Shown here in pieces: positions 21,559 to 32,247 of a stretch of DNA of 64,000 nt. The first letter of the stretch is position 1. The number at the start of each line of letters is the position of its first letter. The stretch is from Cyanodermella asteris (Eukaryota > Ascomycota > Lecanoromycetes > Ostropales > Stictidaceae). Both the position numbers and the translations under genes were made by a program. A model generated the notes under the pieces. That model did not search any database. It saw only the letters and a program-made list of their open reading frames with translations, and was not told the DNA's origin. The stretch covers positions 398,855 through 462,854 of the forward strand of contig UYJD01000012.1 of the NCBI GenBank assembly GCA_900618795.1. Direction: 5' to 3'.

Positions 21559-23160
21559 ATGGCCAATTCGGCTCCGAAGATCAGCAGCGACTTGGAGACC
21601 AAACATTTGAAGGTGTTCCAGGATGCCTTTACGGCTCCAACTGGCAAAGGGTTGAAGGATTTGCAGGAAGTCATCGGCTCCGTGGCGCAGGAATTCCAAA
21701 AAGATGTGAAGGATGACAAGGAAAAGGAAAAGTACGATGCCAGTCTTCTCATTGAACCGCTGAAAGAAACCATTCGTCTTGCCGGCAGAGTCTACGGTAT
21801 TGCTGTCAATATTGATGAAAACCCGAAGCGCGAAAGACCTGGGCTCCAAGCAAAGTATGATTTATTTGAGCAGCAGCTCAGAGCAAAGGCCGCGGAAGTC
21901 ATCAAACAGATGCAAGCCTGGAACTGTCCGGAATCTTGGGCCATAAAGCCCGTGGTATTGGCCAACTTCTGGAGCACCAGTCCAGCCGTTTTTGAAGCTG
22001 CCCAGAGCCTGGACCCCAATCACATGGAGGGCATTGAATTTGACGAAGATCAAGGCAAAACGACCGAAGGAAAACAGGGTGAAAGTTCCGAGAAAGCCCC
22101 CAATAGCAAGGAATCCAGTGCAGCTAGCGACAAAGAACCCGGAGAAAGAGCCACTGAAGACAAAACAACTGGAGGCGGAGGAGGCGAGGGCAAAGAAGGT
22201 GGGGACGAAAACGCCCATGGACAAAGGCCTCAGAACCAAGACGGAGAAGACTCTGGAGGCGATGATGTAATTGACTTGACTGCTCCGCAGGATAACGATC
22301 CCGATGATACTATCAACCTCGATGATCCGCAAGGGACAGCAGGAGCTAGGATTGATGGCAAGCCTCTTCATCAGGGATCGAGGGGTACCGGCAAACTCGT
22401 TTTATACGAAGAAGAAAAGAACGGAATGAAACGTCATCGTCTTCATCTGGACAAAACAGTGGGGGATGTTAAATCTTTCAAGAGCCAATCATTGGAGGGA
22501 AAATCGGACAAAGATCAAAAAGAATACGATAACACCAAGTTTTTGAGGATATCGAACGTGGCGTGGCAGAGCGAGGACAGTGGAGATGATATGCTGGCAC
22601 TCTCAAGTATTGCTTTCGCTTGGACGAATCCTCAGGACCCACGGACGATTTACGAACAGCCGAAGAAAGGTCTCGGTCCACCAATACAGGGGTCGAAGCC
22701 TGTACCTCGTGCTCCGTATCCCTGGACTCGATGCCTCGTACACTGGAAAGACGGAGTAACATCGTGGGAGACGCGAACATTCGTGCGGAAGTTGTTCGCA
22801 AAGCCGGAAGATGCAGACGAGATGATCTGGCTGGTGGCATATACCGTCGAGAAACAGTTCTGCCAGAAGCAAGGGCTTCCGTTTATCCATTCACTCGTCA
22901 TAAAGAAGCACATGCAGTCAGACGGGAAGGGCTCAAATCTTGCCAAGGCCGAGAAAATGAGGTTGCGGGCAGACGAAATTGAGGATCGAGCTCTTGGCAT
23001 TAAGGCTCAGGCGAGATCAGCGAAAATCACCGCGTCACATCGCGCTGACGCAGACAAAGATGGTCCGCCGACAATGCCAGCCATGGACCCACAAATGATG
23101 TCTGCCATGATGCAGATGATCATGCAGTTCGCATCTCAAGGGCATGGCAAGGTAAAGTAG
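21559..23160 (+). CDS. Acidic protein with SUMO-interacting motifs, unknown family
   Basis: A single exon of 533 aa. The N-terminal ~150 residues are helical (KGLKDLQEVIGSVAQEFQKD). A long charged and Gly-rich linker (about 155-260) contains DDVIDLTAP (residues 235-243), a textbook SUMO-interacting motif with flanking acids, and a second similar DDTINLDDP. The C-terminal domain (about 280-480) includes RCLVHWKDGVTSWETR and ends in a Met-rich stretch (MMSAMMQMIMQF). I do not recognise the family. The SUMO-binding idea is inference from the motifs and fits the Ulp1-domain gene elsewhere in the same region. No signal peptide or membrane segment is seen. Confidence 0.8.
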   Translation: MANSAPKISSDLETKHLKVFQDAFTAPTGKGLKDLQEVIGSVAQEFQKDVKDDKEKEKYDASLLIEPLKETIRLAGRVYGIAVNIDENPKRERPGLQAKYDLFEQQLRAKAAEVIKQMQAWNCPESWAIKPVVLANFWSTSPAVFEAAQSLDPNHMEGIEFDEDQGKTTEGKQGESSEKAPNSKESSAASDKEPGERATEDKTTGGGGGEGKEGGDENAHGQRPQNQDGEDSGGDDVIDLTAPQDNDPDDTINLDDPQGTAGARIDGKPLHQGSRGTGKLVLYEEEKNGMKRHRLHLDKTVGDVKSFKSQSLEGKSDKDQKEYDNTKFLRISNVAWQSEDSGDDMLALSSIAFAWTNPQDPRTIYEQPKKGLGPPIQGSKPVPRAPYPWTRCLVHWKDGVTSWETRTFVRKLFAKPEDADEMIWLVAYTVEKQFCQKQGLPFIHSLVIKKHMQSDGKGSNLAKAEKMRLRADEIEDRALGIKAQARSAKITASHRADADKDGPPTMPAMDPQMMSAMMQMIMQFASQGHGKVK

Positions 23161-23183
23161 GAACAATCTGGTGTGGATATTGG

Positions 23184-23736
23184 CTATGATGAACTCGTTG
23201 TCCGAAAGTATGGTGGCTGGGACGGCCCAAGCCTCTCCATTTTCTGGCCTTGCATTTTCTGCACCGCCGCATCAAGCAGCTGAACGCTGTTGCCGATGCT
23301 ATCTATATTCTGACCAAGCTCTTGAACAGTCCGTGTTATCTCCTTAGTCCATATCTCGAGGCGGTCGATGTATCGTTGGACATCGGTTAGAGCTCTCTTG
23401 GTACTCTCTTGGCTAGACGAATTTAGTATTCAAATTGCATCCCAAGCAAATCACTCACCTCTCTGCCAATGCCTGGAGCTCGGATTGGTAGCGAGTCCAA
23501 TCTGCTGATGACCATGTGCCATTGAAATCGAAGTCCAACGTTGGGGTCGCTAATAGCGGGTTCCATTCAGGCTTCGTGGGGGATGACGGCATCTGCATGT
23601 CGGAATAATATTGGAGAGGCCATTGATTTGACTCTATGCCTAAGGGGTCAAAGGCAGGATAGCCTGCGACTTCTTTCTGCACACTCGCTCCGGCCGGTTG
23701 GCGTTCCTGTGACATAGTTGCGATATTTGCAGGCAA
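23184..23736 (-). CDS. Small coiled-coil protein, unknown
   Basis: Two exons (23459-23736, 23184-23412) with a 46-nt intron (donor GTGAGT) encode 168 aa. Exon 1 gives a Pro- and aromatic-rich N-terminal half (TKPEWNPLLATPTLDFDFN). Exon 2 gives a helical heptad-like half (VQRYIDRLEIWTKEITRTVQ). The acceptor TCTAG rather than the next AG was chosen because only it keeps a long frame. A second ATG (MSQERQ, residue 8) is an alternative start. No known domain. Confidence 0.65.
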
Positions 23737-23833
23737 AGAGGAGGCTCATCCTCTGCTTAAATAGCGCTGAGATGCACAACGAATATTGATAAAGAACTAT
23801 AATTTCCCATTCAGATATTCTTGTAACTTGAGA

Positions 23834-24196
23834 CTAGTCTAACAACCCCATGTGATCGGGTACACTGCCAGAGCACCTTTGTCCCACCATCTTCGTCGTC
23901 GATTCCTCCACAGCTAATCTCAATTGTTGGCCCGTTTCGTCAATGAGTCTGTCGAGGTGAAGTCTCAGTGTCATGACTCTGCGCGACCGTAGTGCAACCA
24001 CATTCCGATAGAAATTGAAGAGGATCTGTCTGCTATTGTCGATGCGAGCCCGGACGATGTCTTCGATGGATGTGTCTTGTGATGTAGATACGATATCTGC
24101 CAACCCGTGGTCTTCGGCTGCAATATCGAGCAGTAGAGGCGTGGTTTCTCCTGTTCCTCTCCGATCCATGCAAGAGTCATTGGGCTTGGGAGGCAT
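23834..24196 (-). CDS. Small helical protein, unknown
   Basis: 120 aa beginning MPPKPNDSCMDRRG. The open frame extends further upstream (to 24433), but that extension overlaps the head of the divergent acyltransferase-like gene and crosses its TATA box, so the ATG at 24194-24196 is preferred. The second half is helical and basic (IDNSRQILFNFYRNVVALRS). No family recognised. Confidence 0.55.
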   Translation of the reverse strand: MPPKPNDSCMDRRGTGETTPLLLDIAAEDHGLADIVSTSQDTSIEDIVRARIDNSRQILFNFYRNVVALRSRRVMTLRLHLDRLIDETGQQLRLAVEESTTKMVGQRCSGSVPDHMGLLD

Positions 24197-24284
24197 TGTG
24201 GTAAGACGAGAATGGAATCTACTGCGCTCGAAAAGACGCAGGATGGGGTGCGTTAATTGTTCCAACTCATTCTCCTTGTCACAA

Positions 24285-24294
24285 TTTATATAAA
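24285..24294 (+). promoter_or_regulatory. TATA box of the hexapeptide-repeat gene
   Basis: TTTATATAAA, 47 bp before the ATG chosen at 24341 and between two divergent genes. It supports the shorter start of each. Confidence 0.5.
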
Positions 24295-24340
24295 ATGGTG
24301 CATCGCAAGGCTTCCAACAGCCCACCCTCCAAATTCCGAG

Positions 24341-25198
24341 ATGCCTTCCTCGATACTCCCGGCAGGACCAGGACCTATGACGCCAGACTGTCAAGTCGGC
24401 GGAGACTATGGTTCTTCTCACGCCTACAATCAAGATATCGAAAACTCTACTCGCATTCCGACCCTTCTGAGCCCATTCAGATTGAGCACAGCCGTACCAC
24501 CCGCGCCACAGGCAATGGATCTCTGCAGTCCTACGTTATTGACCTCACCTGGGGCCCTGACCGGAGACTTGGAAAGGGACAAAATGATTCATTCTCTTTT
24601 CTATGATCCCCAGAGTCCGGCTCTGGTCGCGGACCGTCAAGCATGCTGGCGTGCTATCCTGGATTTCGATCGACACTCTCAAAGCCTTTTCTTCACCGCA
24701 ACCGCCGACGCAACGAGCCTTGTGGCGACACTAGTCAAGCTATTGCCCAACATTATTGGCTCTGAGGACGGTAACGGGGTCTCGAACGGCACACGGCAAG
24801 GCAGCCTTGGAAGGCATAGCTGGATCGAGCGGCCCTTCTCCTGTCGATATGGCTACAACATTGCTATAGGCGAAGATGTTGCTATAGGATCTGGTTGCAC
24901 GATCGTCGATTCTTGTTCTGTCGTCATCGGTGACAAAGTGAGGATTGGTGTTGGGGTGGTTCTGAACTGCGACTGCGACGTAGGCGTCGGGAACAGGAAG
25001 GCAGTTGGACGAGGTATCGTTTTGGAGGATGGATGTCAGATTGGTCCAAAAGCCATCATTATGCCAGGTGTCCGCGTCGGCCGCGGCGTAAATGTGCTCG
25101 CCGGGAGCGTGGTTTTTCAGAGCGTCTCAAACGCTCGCGTGGTCGGCGGGAATCCCGCGAAAATCATCGCGCCATCCCTCATTTCTCCCAATCACTAG
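24341..25198 (+). CDS. Hexapeptide-repeat acyltransferase-like protein
   Basis: A single exon of 285 aa from the ATG at 24341, downstream of a TATA box. The C-terminal half shows left-handed beta-helix hexapeptides as in maltose/galactoside O-acetyltransferases: FSCRYGYNIAIGEDVAIGSG, SVVIGDKVRIG, CQIGPKAIIMPGVRVG and VVGGNPAKII. The family transfers acetyl from acetyl-CoA to sugars. The N-terminal half is Pro/Ser-rich, then helical (QACWRAILDFDRHSQSLF), unlike the bacterial Mac domain. It resembles the acyltransferase half of the fusion gene at 37930-38751, but it has no Zn2Cys6 cluster. Its 3' end overlaps the DUF3723 gene by 20 bp. Confidence 0.8.
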   Translation: MPSSILPAGPGPMTPDCQVGGDYGSSHAYNQDIENSTRIPTLLSPFRLSTAVPPAPQAMDLCSPTLLTSPGALTGDLERDKMIHSLFYDPQSPALVADRQACWRAILDFDRHSQSLFFTATADATSLVATLVKLLPNIIGSEDGNGVSNGTRQGSLGRHSWIERPFSCRYGYNIAIGEDVAIGSGCTIVDSCSVVIGDKVRIGVGVVLNCDCDVGVGNRKAVGRGIVLEDGCQIGPKAIIMPGVRVGRGVNVLAGSVVFQSVSNARVVGGNPAKIIAPSLISPNH

Positions 25199-27636
25199 CT
25201 CTGATCATAATCAATTCCATACACTTATGCCACGACTCGGCTTCTGTATCCTTTGTCAATGCCCATATCGGTGATTGCTGTTCCAGGCTTGGACTAATGA
25301 CAAAGTTATTGCGGCCATAACAAAGGGCAACAATGCCACGGTCCGCTTCCTTGACATGAGTAATATATCGCTCAACATCTCCTGATATGAAAATCGATAT
25401 GGAGCTGCTCTCAGGCTCGGCGATGATTGAGTTTCCGCCGAGCGCCTGGCAGTCAAGTAAAGCCAGAATGTTCCTCCTCCTGTACGAGTCCACTGTCTCG
25501 AAAATAGAGGCGGCCCGCTGCTCCAGTTCCGTTCTGCCACCACCATTCCAGAGATCGAGGTAGGTCCGCAAGTCATGCTGGTACCAAGGACCACGGCTTA
25601 TTATCTCGTCGTAGCGCCAAGGATTAGTCTCTTGGTAGGCATTCACTATAGTGGAGATGACTCTACTATCCTGCGAGTAGATAGAAGTTGGCTCATCATT
25701 CCATTCCACGTCCATCACATGCCGCTCAATTGCCCCGTCAGGCTCAAGCCTTTTCGATACTGGGTCGCGATTCAGGCGTGCAGTGCGTTTCACCCCAATG
25801 ATTTGTGGGACGTCGAATGGATTGTTTCCTATCGCTGAGTACGCTGCAGTCTGGCCTTGTCGCGGTCCGAGATTCTGGTTTTCACCTGAGTCATCCCGGC
25901 CGTTAGCCTGGGCATCCTGGCTGAGTGAACCAAGATTTCGGTCCTGTATACTGCCTTCGTCCGGATTTTCCCGTGAAGGTGTATCAAGACTTTCTTCTTG
26001 TGTTGGTAAAGCGTCATGCAGAAAGGGAAGAGGGAAGAATGCCTTGAATATGTTTCTTGAAACTTCGAACCCGAGGCCGGTACTTTGACTTGGGGGCAGG
26101 TAAATTTCATGAGCGTTGAAAAAGTGACGGCTCATACCAAATATTTGAGTAATAGGGATGCCGTTCCTTCGATCAAGCTCGATGTCGGAAGCTTCCGTCC
26201 ATTTGTCCTGCCCAGCTCCGAGCCTCTTTCGTAGATTGCTCTGAATCCGCCCTTCCGCTCGGGACTTGCTCTCATCGGTGATGGTGAAACCAAGACGACT
26301 GGCATGGTGTAGTACATCATTATAGGTCACACCATAGTCTTGTAACGATTCGTTCACAGTCATCCGGTGAGGGCGGGCGCCCGTAAGGAAGGGGAAGTGT
26401 TTCCAGACGAACGCCACGAGCTGTGCGAAGCTCAAGTCCTCTGCATCCTCTGTCGAGATACCCTTCATTCGTAGCCACCCTCCATGCGATTTCAAGACTT
26501 CCACAGGTTCACTCAGCCTGTAGCTGTCGATGTAAGCTCCAGCGATCGATGCTCCGAACTTCTGTGGTAGATAGACTCTCAATGCCTGCATGGCCAGGTC
26601 CAGCCAGCGAATGTCCTTGATGAATGTTGAGAGCGATAATATCATTGTCTTTTGCTCTCGTGTTCGTTCACAGAACAGCTTTCTCTGTTCGACGGAGTAT
26701 GTGCTGAAAATCTTGCCACTGGTCTCAAGCTCATTCATCCTTTTCACGTCCTCCGTTCGATAAGCCAAAAGTGACTGGAGTTCGCGAACCGTACCATGAT
26801 CCAAATTTTCCCTGTCGCCATGATCAGGTATGATGGCGGACCAAGCCTCATGTATCCGATTTAGGTAACATTCAAGAGCCTTGCCACTGTCAGCTTAATA
26901 AAAGAATACCAATGACAGCATACCTCCGGACTACGTAGACCCATGATATAATGTAGACTTCCGACGGTGAAGTCTACCCAAAGACCTTTAAAAGGCAACA
27001 GCGAATCCAGAGCACGGAGGATAACCTTGTATCTGTCTCCTCCCAGGAATCTATCGAGATCGACTTTGATTTCTGGACCTCGAATCCGAACTCGCCACTC
27101 GCTTGCCTCTCGCTCGTTCCCATTGAGTGAGCAGAGCCGCATGTGTCGGTACATCTCGCCGTTAGGCCAAGTGTTGGAGTTGATGTCGCTGACCTGAAGT
27201 TGCCAGATACTTTCTTTTGAGAGAGCTGTCCCGGATTAGCGATTTAAGCTGTCAATGACTGAAGGGGCTGACCAGAACGGCGGTAGACAACCGCAGACCA
27301 CCACTTCTGTCGTCGATCCCGAAAATGACGTCTGGCAGCTTCTAGTCGATGCTTGCCGTGCTGATAAAATAAGGGCTGGGTCGTTTTGAGGACAGGCAGA
27401 CTCGCGACATTAGAGATCACCTGCGTCAGATATTTCTCATCAATCAATTGAAGCTGCTCATGGCTCACCAAGACAGGCACACAGTTGGCGCTATCCTCGC
27501 GCTTGCAGCCGACTTTTTTGAAAGTTTGCAACAGTCCTTGGACCCTTCGCTCGATTATTTCATGCGAGCGTGGTATGCCGTTTGATTCTGCTGTTAAATC
27601 CGCAAGCCGGACCCTCGCGAAACCAACACAGTCCAT
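25179..27636 (-). CDS. DUF3723 protein
   Basis: Three exons (27273-27636, 26924-27225, 25179-26879) with introns of 47 and 44 nt encode 788 aa. The N-terminus reads DCVGFARVRLADL, then LFYQHGKHRLEAA and KWWSAVVYRR, then GLWVDFTVGSLHYIMG and YLNRIHEAWSAI. This is the conserved order of DUF3723, a fungal family of unknown function common as Starship cargo. The GKHRLEAA stretch resembles the GRHRLEAA loop of ParB/sulfiredoxin-type folds, which is only a hint. The C-terminal third is variable and Ser/Asp-rich, ending ASDWEK. An upstream in-frame stop 30 nt before the ATG supports the start. An additional upstream exon cannot be excluded. Confidence 0.85.
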
Positions 27637-27736
27637 GCTCTTGATTGAGGAATGCAGACGTTTTCAGAGCGTGGACTTGAAAGGCATTCATGCCGTAATG
27701 TTGATGTGTCTTGATCTAGCTGTAAGTTGCCGGTCT

Positions 27737-28237
27737 TTATGACCCTGAAATGGTATTCCTTACATGCTCCAACAATCGACGCTGCGATTGAAGCTGAGCG
27801 TCACTCTCCTGCAAAGATGCCTCGATCAGGTCAAACTCGTGTTCCAACTTTTGCCGTGTATTCTGCTCTTGAAGTATGCGCGTCTGCAACTCATGCTCCC
27901 TCATGCGTCCGCTCTCAAGTTGAACTTCTTGAGCTTTCATGCGTCTGTGAATTGCCGACACGACAAATCTCCAGCGATTCTGCTCTGGGCTCTGAATTTG
28001 TGCTTGACGTTGATTTGCTTCTGAATGCACCGAGACAGCTCTAAAGGTTATACCAACTTCACTCCGCAATCTGGAGTAGACACCACACGATAGCTTGCTT
28101 AACGGCTTTTGGAACATCCAAGAGGATCTAGAATCGGTCTCCCATCTGTAGCGGTCTGACTCCCTCGGTTGCAATCTTACTTCCCGGGGCTCAATTTGTA
28201 GTCCAAGAGTGGAGTCTGTTTTCAGTTCAATTTGCAT
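27737..28237 (-). CDS. Coiled-coil protein, unknown
   Basis: 166 aa as read without splicing, starting MQIELKTDSTLGLQ. Residues 75-160 are strongly helical (KLEHEFDLIEASLQESDAQL). Near the end, a GTAAGG donor and a CTTACAG acceptor could splice to a further ~40 codons that run into the first exon of the DUF3723 gene in another frame; both forms are possible. Head-to-head with the gene at 28468. No family recognised. Confidence 0.6.
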   Translation of the reverse strand: MQIELKTDSTLGLQIEPREVRLQPRESDRYRWETDSRSSWMFQKPLSKLSCGVYSRLRSEVGITFRAVSVHSEANQRQAQIQSPEQNRWRFVVSAIHRRMKAQEVQLESGRMREHELQTRILQEQNTRQKLEHEFDLIEASLQESDAQLQSQRRLLEHVRNTISGS

Positions 28238-28410
28238 GCCAGTTCATGGAGACAGATCTCGACATACTGATATGTTTTGCGAGAAGCAGACGACATTCGA
28301 TGCGTCCTTTCGTTCTAGAAAGATTGTAGGATTGCGAAGCTGGAGTGGGGTTTTCCATCTGCATATTTGCAGAGAACGTGGTGGCGGAAGCGTGCTTTGC
28401 GTCCGTGTGT

Positions 28411-28417
28411 TTATATA
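28411..28417 (+). promoter_or_regulatory. TATA box of the 192-aa coiled-coil gene
   Basis: TTATATA, 51 bp upstream of the ATG at 28468. Confidence 0.45.
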
Positions 28418-28467
28418 CCTGGCAAGTCGACTCGCTCTTTGTGCCCTCGACCAAACCCTCACACAGG

Positions 28468-29094
28468 ATGACTTCAGGCTTTCTACAAAATTCGTACACG
28501 CAAGGAGTATGTCAATGCCCAGGTGACACATCCTAGACAGAGCTAACATCTCAGCTTTCGATTGAGAGTTTGAATCTTTTTTATGGAATGATTCAAAACC
28601 AGGTTGAACAAAGCCAGTACGACCGACATCGAATCTCACAACTATACGCAGAGCTTTCGCAATGGAAATTGTCCGCTGAGAGAAAGGATGAGGCTATATC
28701 AGAGCTTCAAGCGACCAGCGAGGAGCTCGTCTTCGAAAAAAATGAAGTTAAACGCGCCCTCGAGAGTATGGACGAAATTGCAGAGAGGAACAAGAAGTTA
28801 ACAACGGCGAATGAGGAACTTCTAACCAAGAACCGAACACTCATCGCCTACTGCATCTCGAACGGGCTTGACATGACGGAGCATATCCCCCATCTGACCA
28901 CTTCGGAGAAGATATTTGCCCGAGCGTTGCAGGCTTTGCGCGAGGCAAATACAACCTTACAGCAGACGGTATCAGGTGAACAATACAAGGAAATCGTTGC
29001 AGTAAGCGAAGTTTTGCAGCATATGGATGATGTTGTACATGATAGGTACGATGGATTGGACGAAGCTAAAATTGAGCGAAGGGCGTCAGCGTAA
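28468..29094 (+). CDS. Coiled-coil protein, unknown
   Basis: Two exons (28468-28506, 28555-29094) encode 192 aa. The 48-nt intron is near-perfect: donor GTATGT, branch GCTAAC, acceptor CTCAG. The splice supplies the ATG that the large frame lacks (MTSGFLQNSYTQG joined to LSIESLNLFYG). About 90 residues form a coiled coil (ELVFEKNEVKRALESMDEIA), followed by a helical tail. With the neighbouring coiled-coil gene on the other strand it forms a divergent pair next to DUF3723. Function unknown. Confidence 0.75.
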
Positions 29095-29223
29095 ACCCTG
29101 GAATATTATGCCGTCATCATTCTAGACTGATCCCCCACAAATGATCGAGCTCTGAGATATCTTAGGCGAAGAGACGTTGGGGCTGAGCGATTTTCCACGA
29201 GACTCGCCTAATGTCGTCAGTCT

Positions 29224-30243
29224 TCAGCTCTGCGCGAGGTTGATCAAGAATACCTGCATAAGCACGCTAATGTGATTATCACTCCCCAACAGTTCCATGA
29301 CCATCGGCTCTTCTGATAGCTTTACTGCGGGGCCATCAGCTACGAGCGCTCGAACCATGCTTTTTAAGTCTTCCGCGTCTCTTTCAAGTGGTACTTGCTC
29401 GACCAGCGTGAAAATTCGGTCTATATTAGCTTTCCCAACGTTAGTCGCACACGTCAAAAGCTTTCTAGGCATCCTCACTCAGCTTGAGCTGGCAGTAGTC
29501 GCCATCAAGAACAAAATTGCCAATATTCACTGCCCCGTGGCCCTTGTTAAGTTCCGCGTGAATGTATGCAATCGCTGACAACGACTGTTCAGTAGGCTTA
29601 GTCAAATCCTAGAGTCCGAGGGGGTTAGACAAACCTGGTAAGCTATGGTCCCCAGTTCTGACAGACTGATGTCCTCAAACACGAAGGTATGCCGAATCAT
29701 ATCCAAACTGACCTGGTATTCCTTGTACACCACATACATGTCAGAGTTCCAAATAAACATCTCCAATATTTCAGTCAAGTTCTGGTGCGCCAGAAACGGG
29801 ATTTCGCTGATTGTTTCAATGCCATCTCGTTTCTTTACGGCCACGGCTGCGTGTGGCGGCAGCTTTCCAACGGCAAGTATGATCTCCCCAGCCTGATTGC
29901 AAGAATGGCTCTTCGTATATTTGGCCCATGGATCAGAATGAGACGCCGCCTTCGCGACTTTTGGCCTGTTCCTAGACAATTGCGATGTCTCGTGCACTGC
30001 GATAGTGGGCTGGCCGTTTCTTGGCGGATTAGCTGTAGATTGGAGTACTGCGTGTTGTGCTTCGATGCGTCTCCCATGAGTTCCTCTCGCGTGGTGTTCA
30101 CCACCTTTGGCAGGTGGAAGTGGAGGAGCTCTGCCGGCATGGGGTATTGCGGGTGATTTGGGAGAAGCTTTGTGTGCGCCAAATTTCACAGGTCTGAGCT
30201 CCTGGCCGAAGACAGTCCGCCGACCACGAGTGACTTCGGACAT
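29224..30243 (-). CDS. Protein-kinase-like protein lacking catalytic residues
   Basis: Three exons (29635-30243, 29479-29584, 29224-29420) with introns of 50 and 58 nt encode 303 aa. The C-terminal 170 residues follow a protein-kinase fold: IWNSDMYVVYKEYQVSLDMI resembles the hinge, and SAIAYIHAELNKGHGAVNIG resembles the catalytic loop. There the usual HxD is replaced (GHGAVNIGNFVLDG), so Asp is absent, and no DFG follows LKLNRIF. No glycine loop or VAIK Lys is clear in the Pro-rich N-terminal half. It is therefore probably a pseudokinase with a binding or scaffolding role. The order of introns was chosen to keep this alignment. Confidence 0.65.
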
Positions 30244-30391
30244 GATGAGTTGTGACGCTGGTCAAAGTTCAAAAGGAAATGATCTGGGCGAAGGCAGTCA
30301 ATAAATACACGATGTAACAGATCACGTGACTCGTCTACTGTGGGACCGTTCGACACAAACAGCCGATCTACATACTTTTGCTCCGCAAAAT

Positions 30392-32247
30392 CTATGCCTT
30401 TGCTCTCCTTGCCGACTTTTTCTCGTTGGCATCAATGTAAGTAAAGTCGTCATCTGCCTCCTCTATAGCCGATACATCGCTGACCGGCGACTTGATCATG
30501 TCGGTGCCTACATATCTCGGCCCACGCGACCAGAAACTTCGCAGGGTATCAGGCTGGAAATCAAGCTCAGTCAAGGATATGTCGCGGTTGATATACGATG
30601 TAATTCTCCTGCACGCAGCAAGTCGAAGGGGCCGGTTGGCTGCCACTGTGGCTGTTAGAGGACATTGGCACGGCATTTGTTAGATGGCAGGTACTCACCC
30701 AAAAAGATAGTCGATCCAATCCTCTTTTCGATCTCTTGCTGTATGGCGTCCCTTTCCGTGTCATCGATTAAAACTTTCTGGTTCGACACTGTTAAGATCT
30801 GGCCGCCAATCTGCTCTCGTACTGATGTCGCTTCCAAAGAGCTGGTATAGTAGATATGGATTCGAAGAACCCGAGAGCGATCTAACTTGAGCAGGCGGTT
30901 CAGCTGGAGAGAGGCCCAGTCCTTTTTCACTGCGCGATATCAATCAATTAAAGTTCTGTCCATCGTCCTGCTGGAGTGGCATTACCTTTATTCTCTAGCT
31001 GCCAAATGATCTTGAGTCGTTGAATGACTGCCTTGCCTTGCCTTTGTTTGATGAGCAGATCTCGTATATAGGACATACCAGCAGCGATTGCCGTCCCTTC
31101 CAAGATAAAGATGACAGTGCCATATAATTCAAGCTTGATGTCCCTGCCATAAGGCCCGTCGATCAGCAATCTGAGCTCTTGGGCCTGATCAAGCTCTACG
31201 ATCCGCCGAGTAAGACCGTTTTGAGCTTTGATCAGCAACGAAATTCCCCATTTCCAGTGCCAGAACACCGACATAGGATGAGACTGCAAGAAAGACCCCA
31301 TACTTGTCTGTGGCGTCCATATGTACACAGTCTGGCCTCCTCTCATCGGAAAAGGCCGAGCGGTCTCAATATTAAGAATGATAGTATCATCAGAGGGTCC
31401 CCGTCGAGCCACGGCGTGTGTCGACTGCCCTTGCCACGATAGGTTGCGGACAAGAATTCTGAACAGTCTGATACCAAACGTACCGCTGTAAGATGCAAGA
31501 CAGGCGACGACAAAAGGCCATAGCTCAGTCGACTTTGCTGCCACGTGAACCCACATCACAACCAGGACTGTCACTGCAGCAAGACGATGAGTCAGAGAGA
31601 ACATCTCAAAGAACCGTTGGCGAAATACAGACGAAATCGCAGCGACCAAAACTGCAATTCCACCCTTGATGATATCAGAAAAGATGTGAACCGATCTCGG
31701 GGCTACTCACGGTGATGCCGGACGCTTGATCTCTAACATTGAGGTCGAGGGTACCGTTTCCGACGAAAACTGCGAAGTGGATACAAGCTTGCAGGACGGT
31801 CATGTACCCTAGGACAGCATGAACATCTTCAAAGCTTCTTATGGACAGTCCCAGTATATCTGCTCCCAGCCAGAGCTTTTCAGAAAGAAGCAGGGGAATG
31901 CAATTGACGACGGCAAGCTGACCGGCACGAGTTCCACCTTCTTTGATCGAGCCGATTCTGACGAGGTTGAAGGCGAGATTTGTGCCACAGTACAGTGCAG
32001 TAACGAGGAGTCGCTGCAGGGATGGCATGCCTTGCGATCGACGACGGCGACGAAGCGCAACATCGAGGTGGCTGCACAAATCACCTGCAGCTTTCCATGC
32101 CGATGAAATGGCCCAAGCCAGAGCCCGGTAGCAGACGACTGCACCTAACAACAGGAGGTAGAGGAGTATGACGACCGTGGTCAATGTCTGGCTGAAGAGC
32201 GCTTGTAAAGTGGTGAGCAAAGCTTGAAGGTGGTTTTCGAACTCCAT
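30392..32247 (-). CDS. Ferric reductase-like transmembrane protein (FRE)
   Basis: Four exons (31711-32247, 30986-31664, 30699-30929, 30392-30651) encode 568 aa with introns of 46, 56 and 47 nt. It is a member of the ferric reductase / NADPH oxidase superfamily. Transmembrane helices carry two His pairs 14 residues apart (VHAVLGYMTVLQACIHF and THRLAAVTVLVVMWVH) for two haems. The FAD motif is SHPMSVFW, and the nucleotide region has LLIDGPYGRD followed by an altered GTAIAAGMSYI in place of the usual GGxGIT. It would move electrons from NADPH through FAD and haem to extracellular iron or copper. FRE genes are known Starship cargo. It is somewhat shorter than many fungal FREs. Confidence 0.88.
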
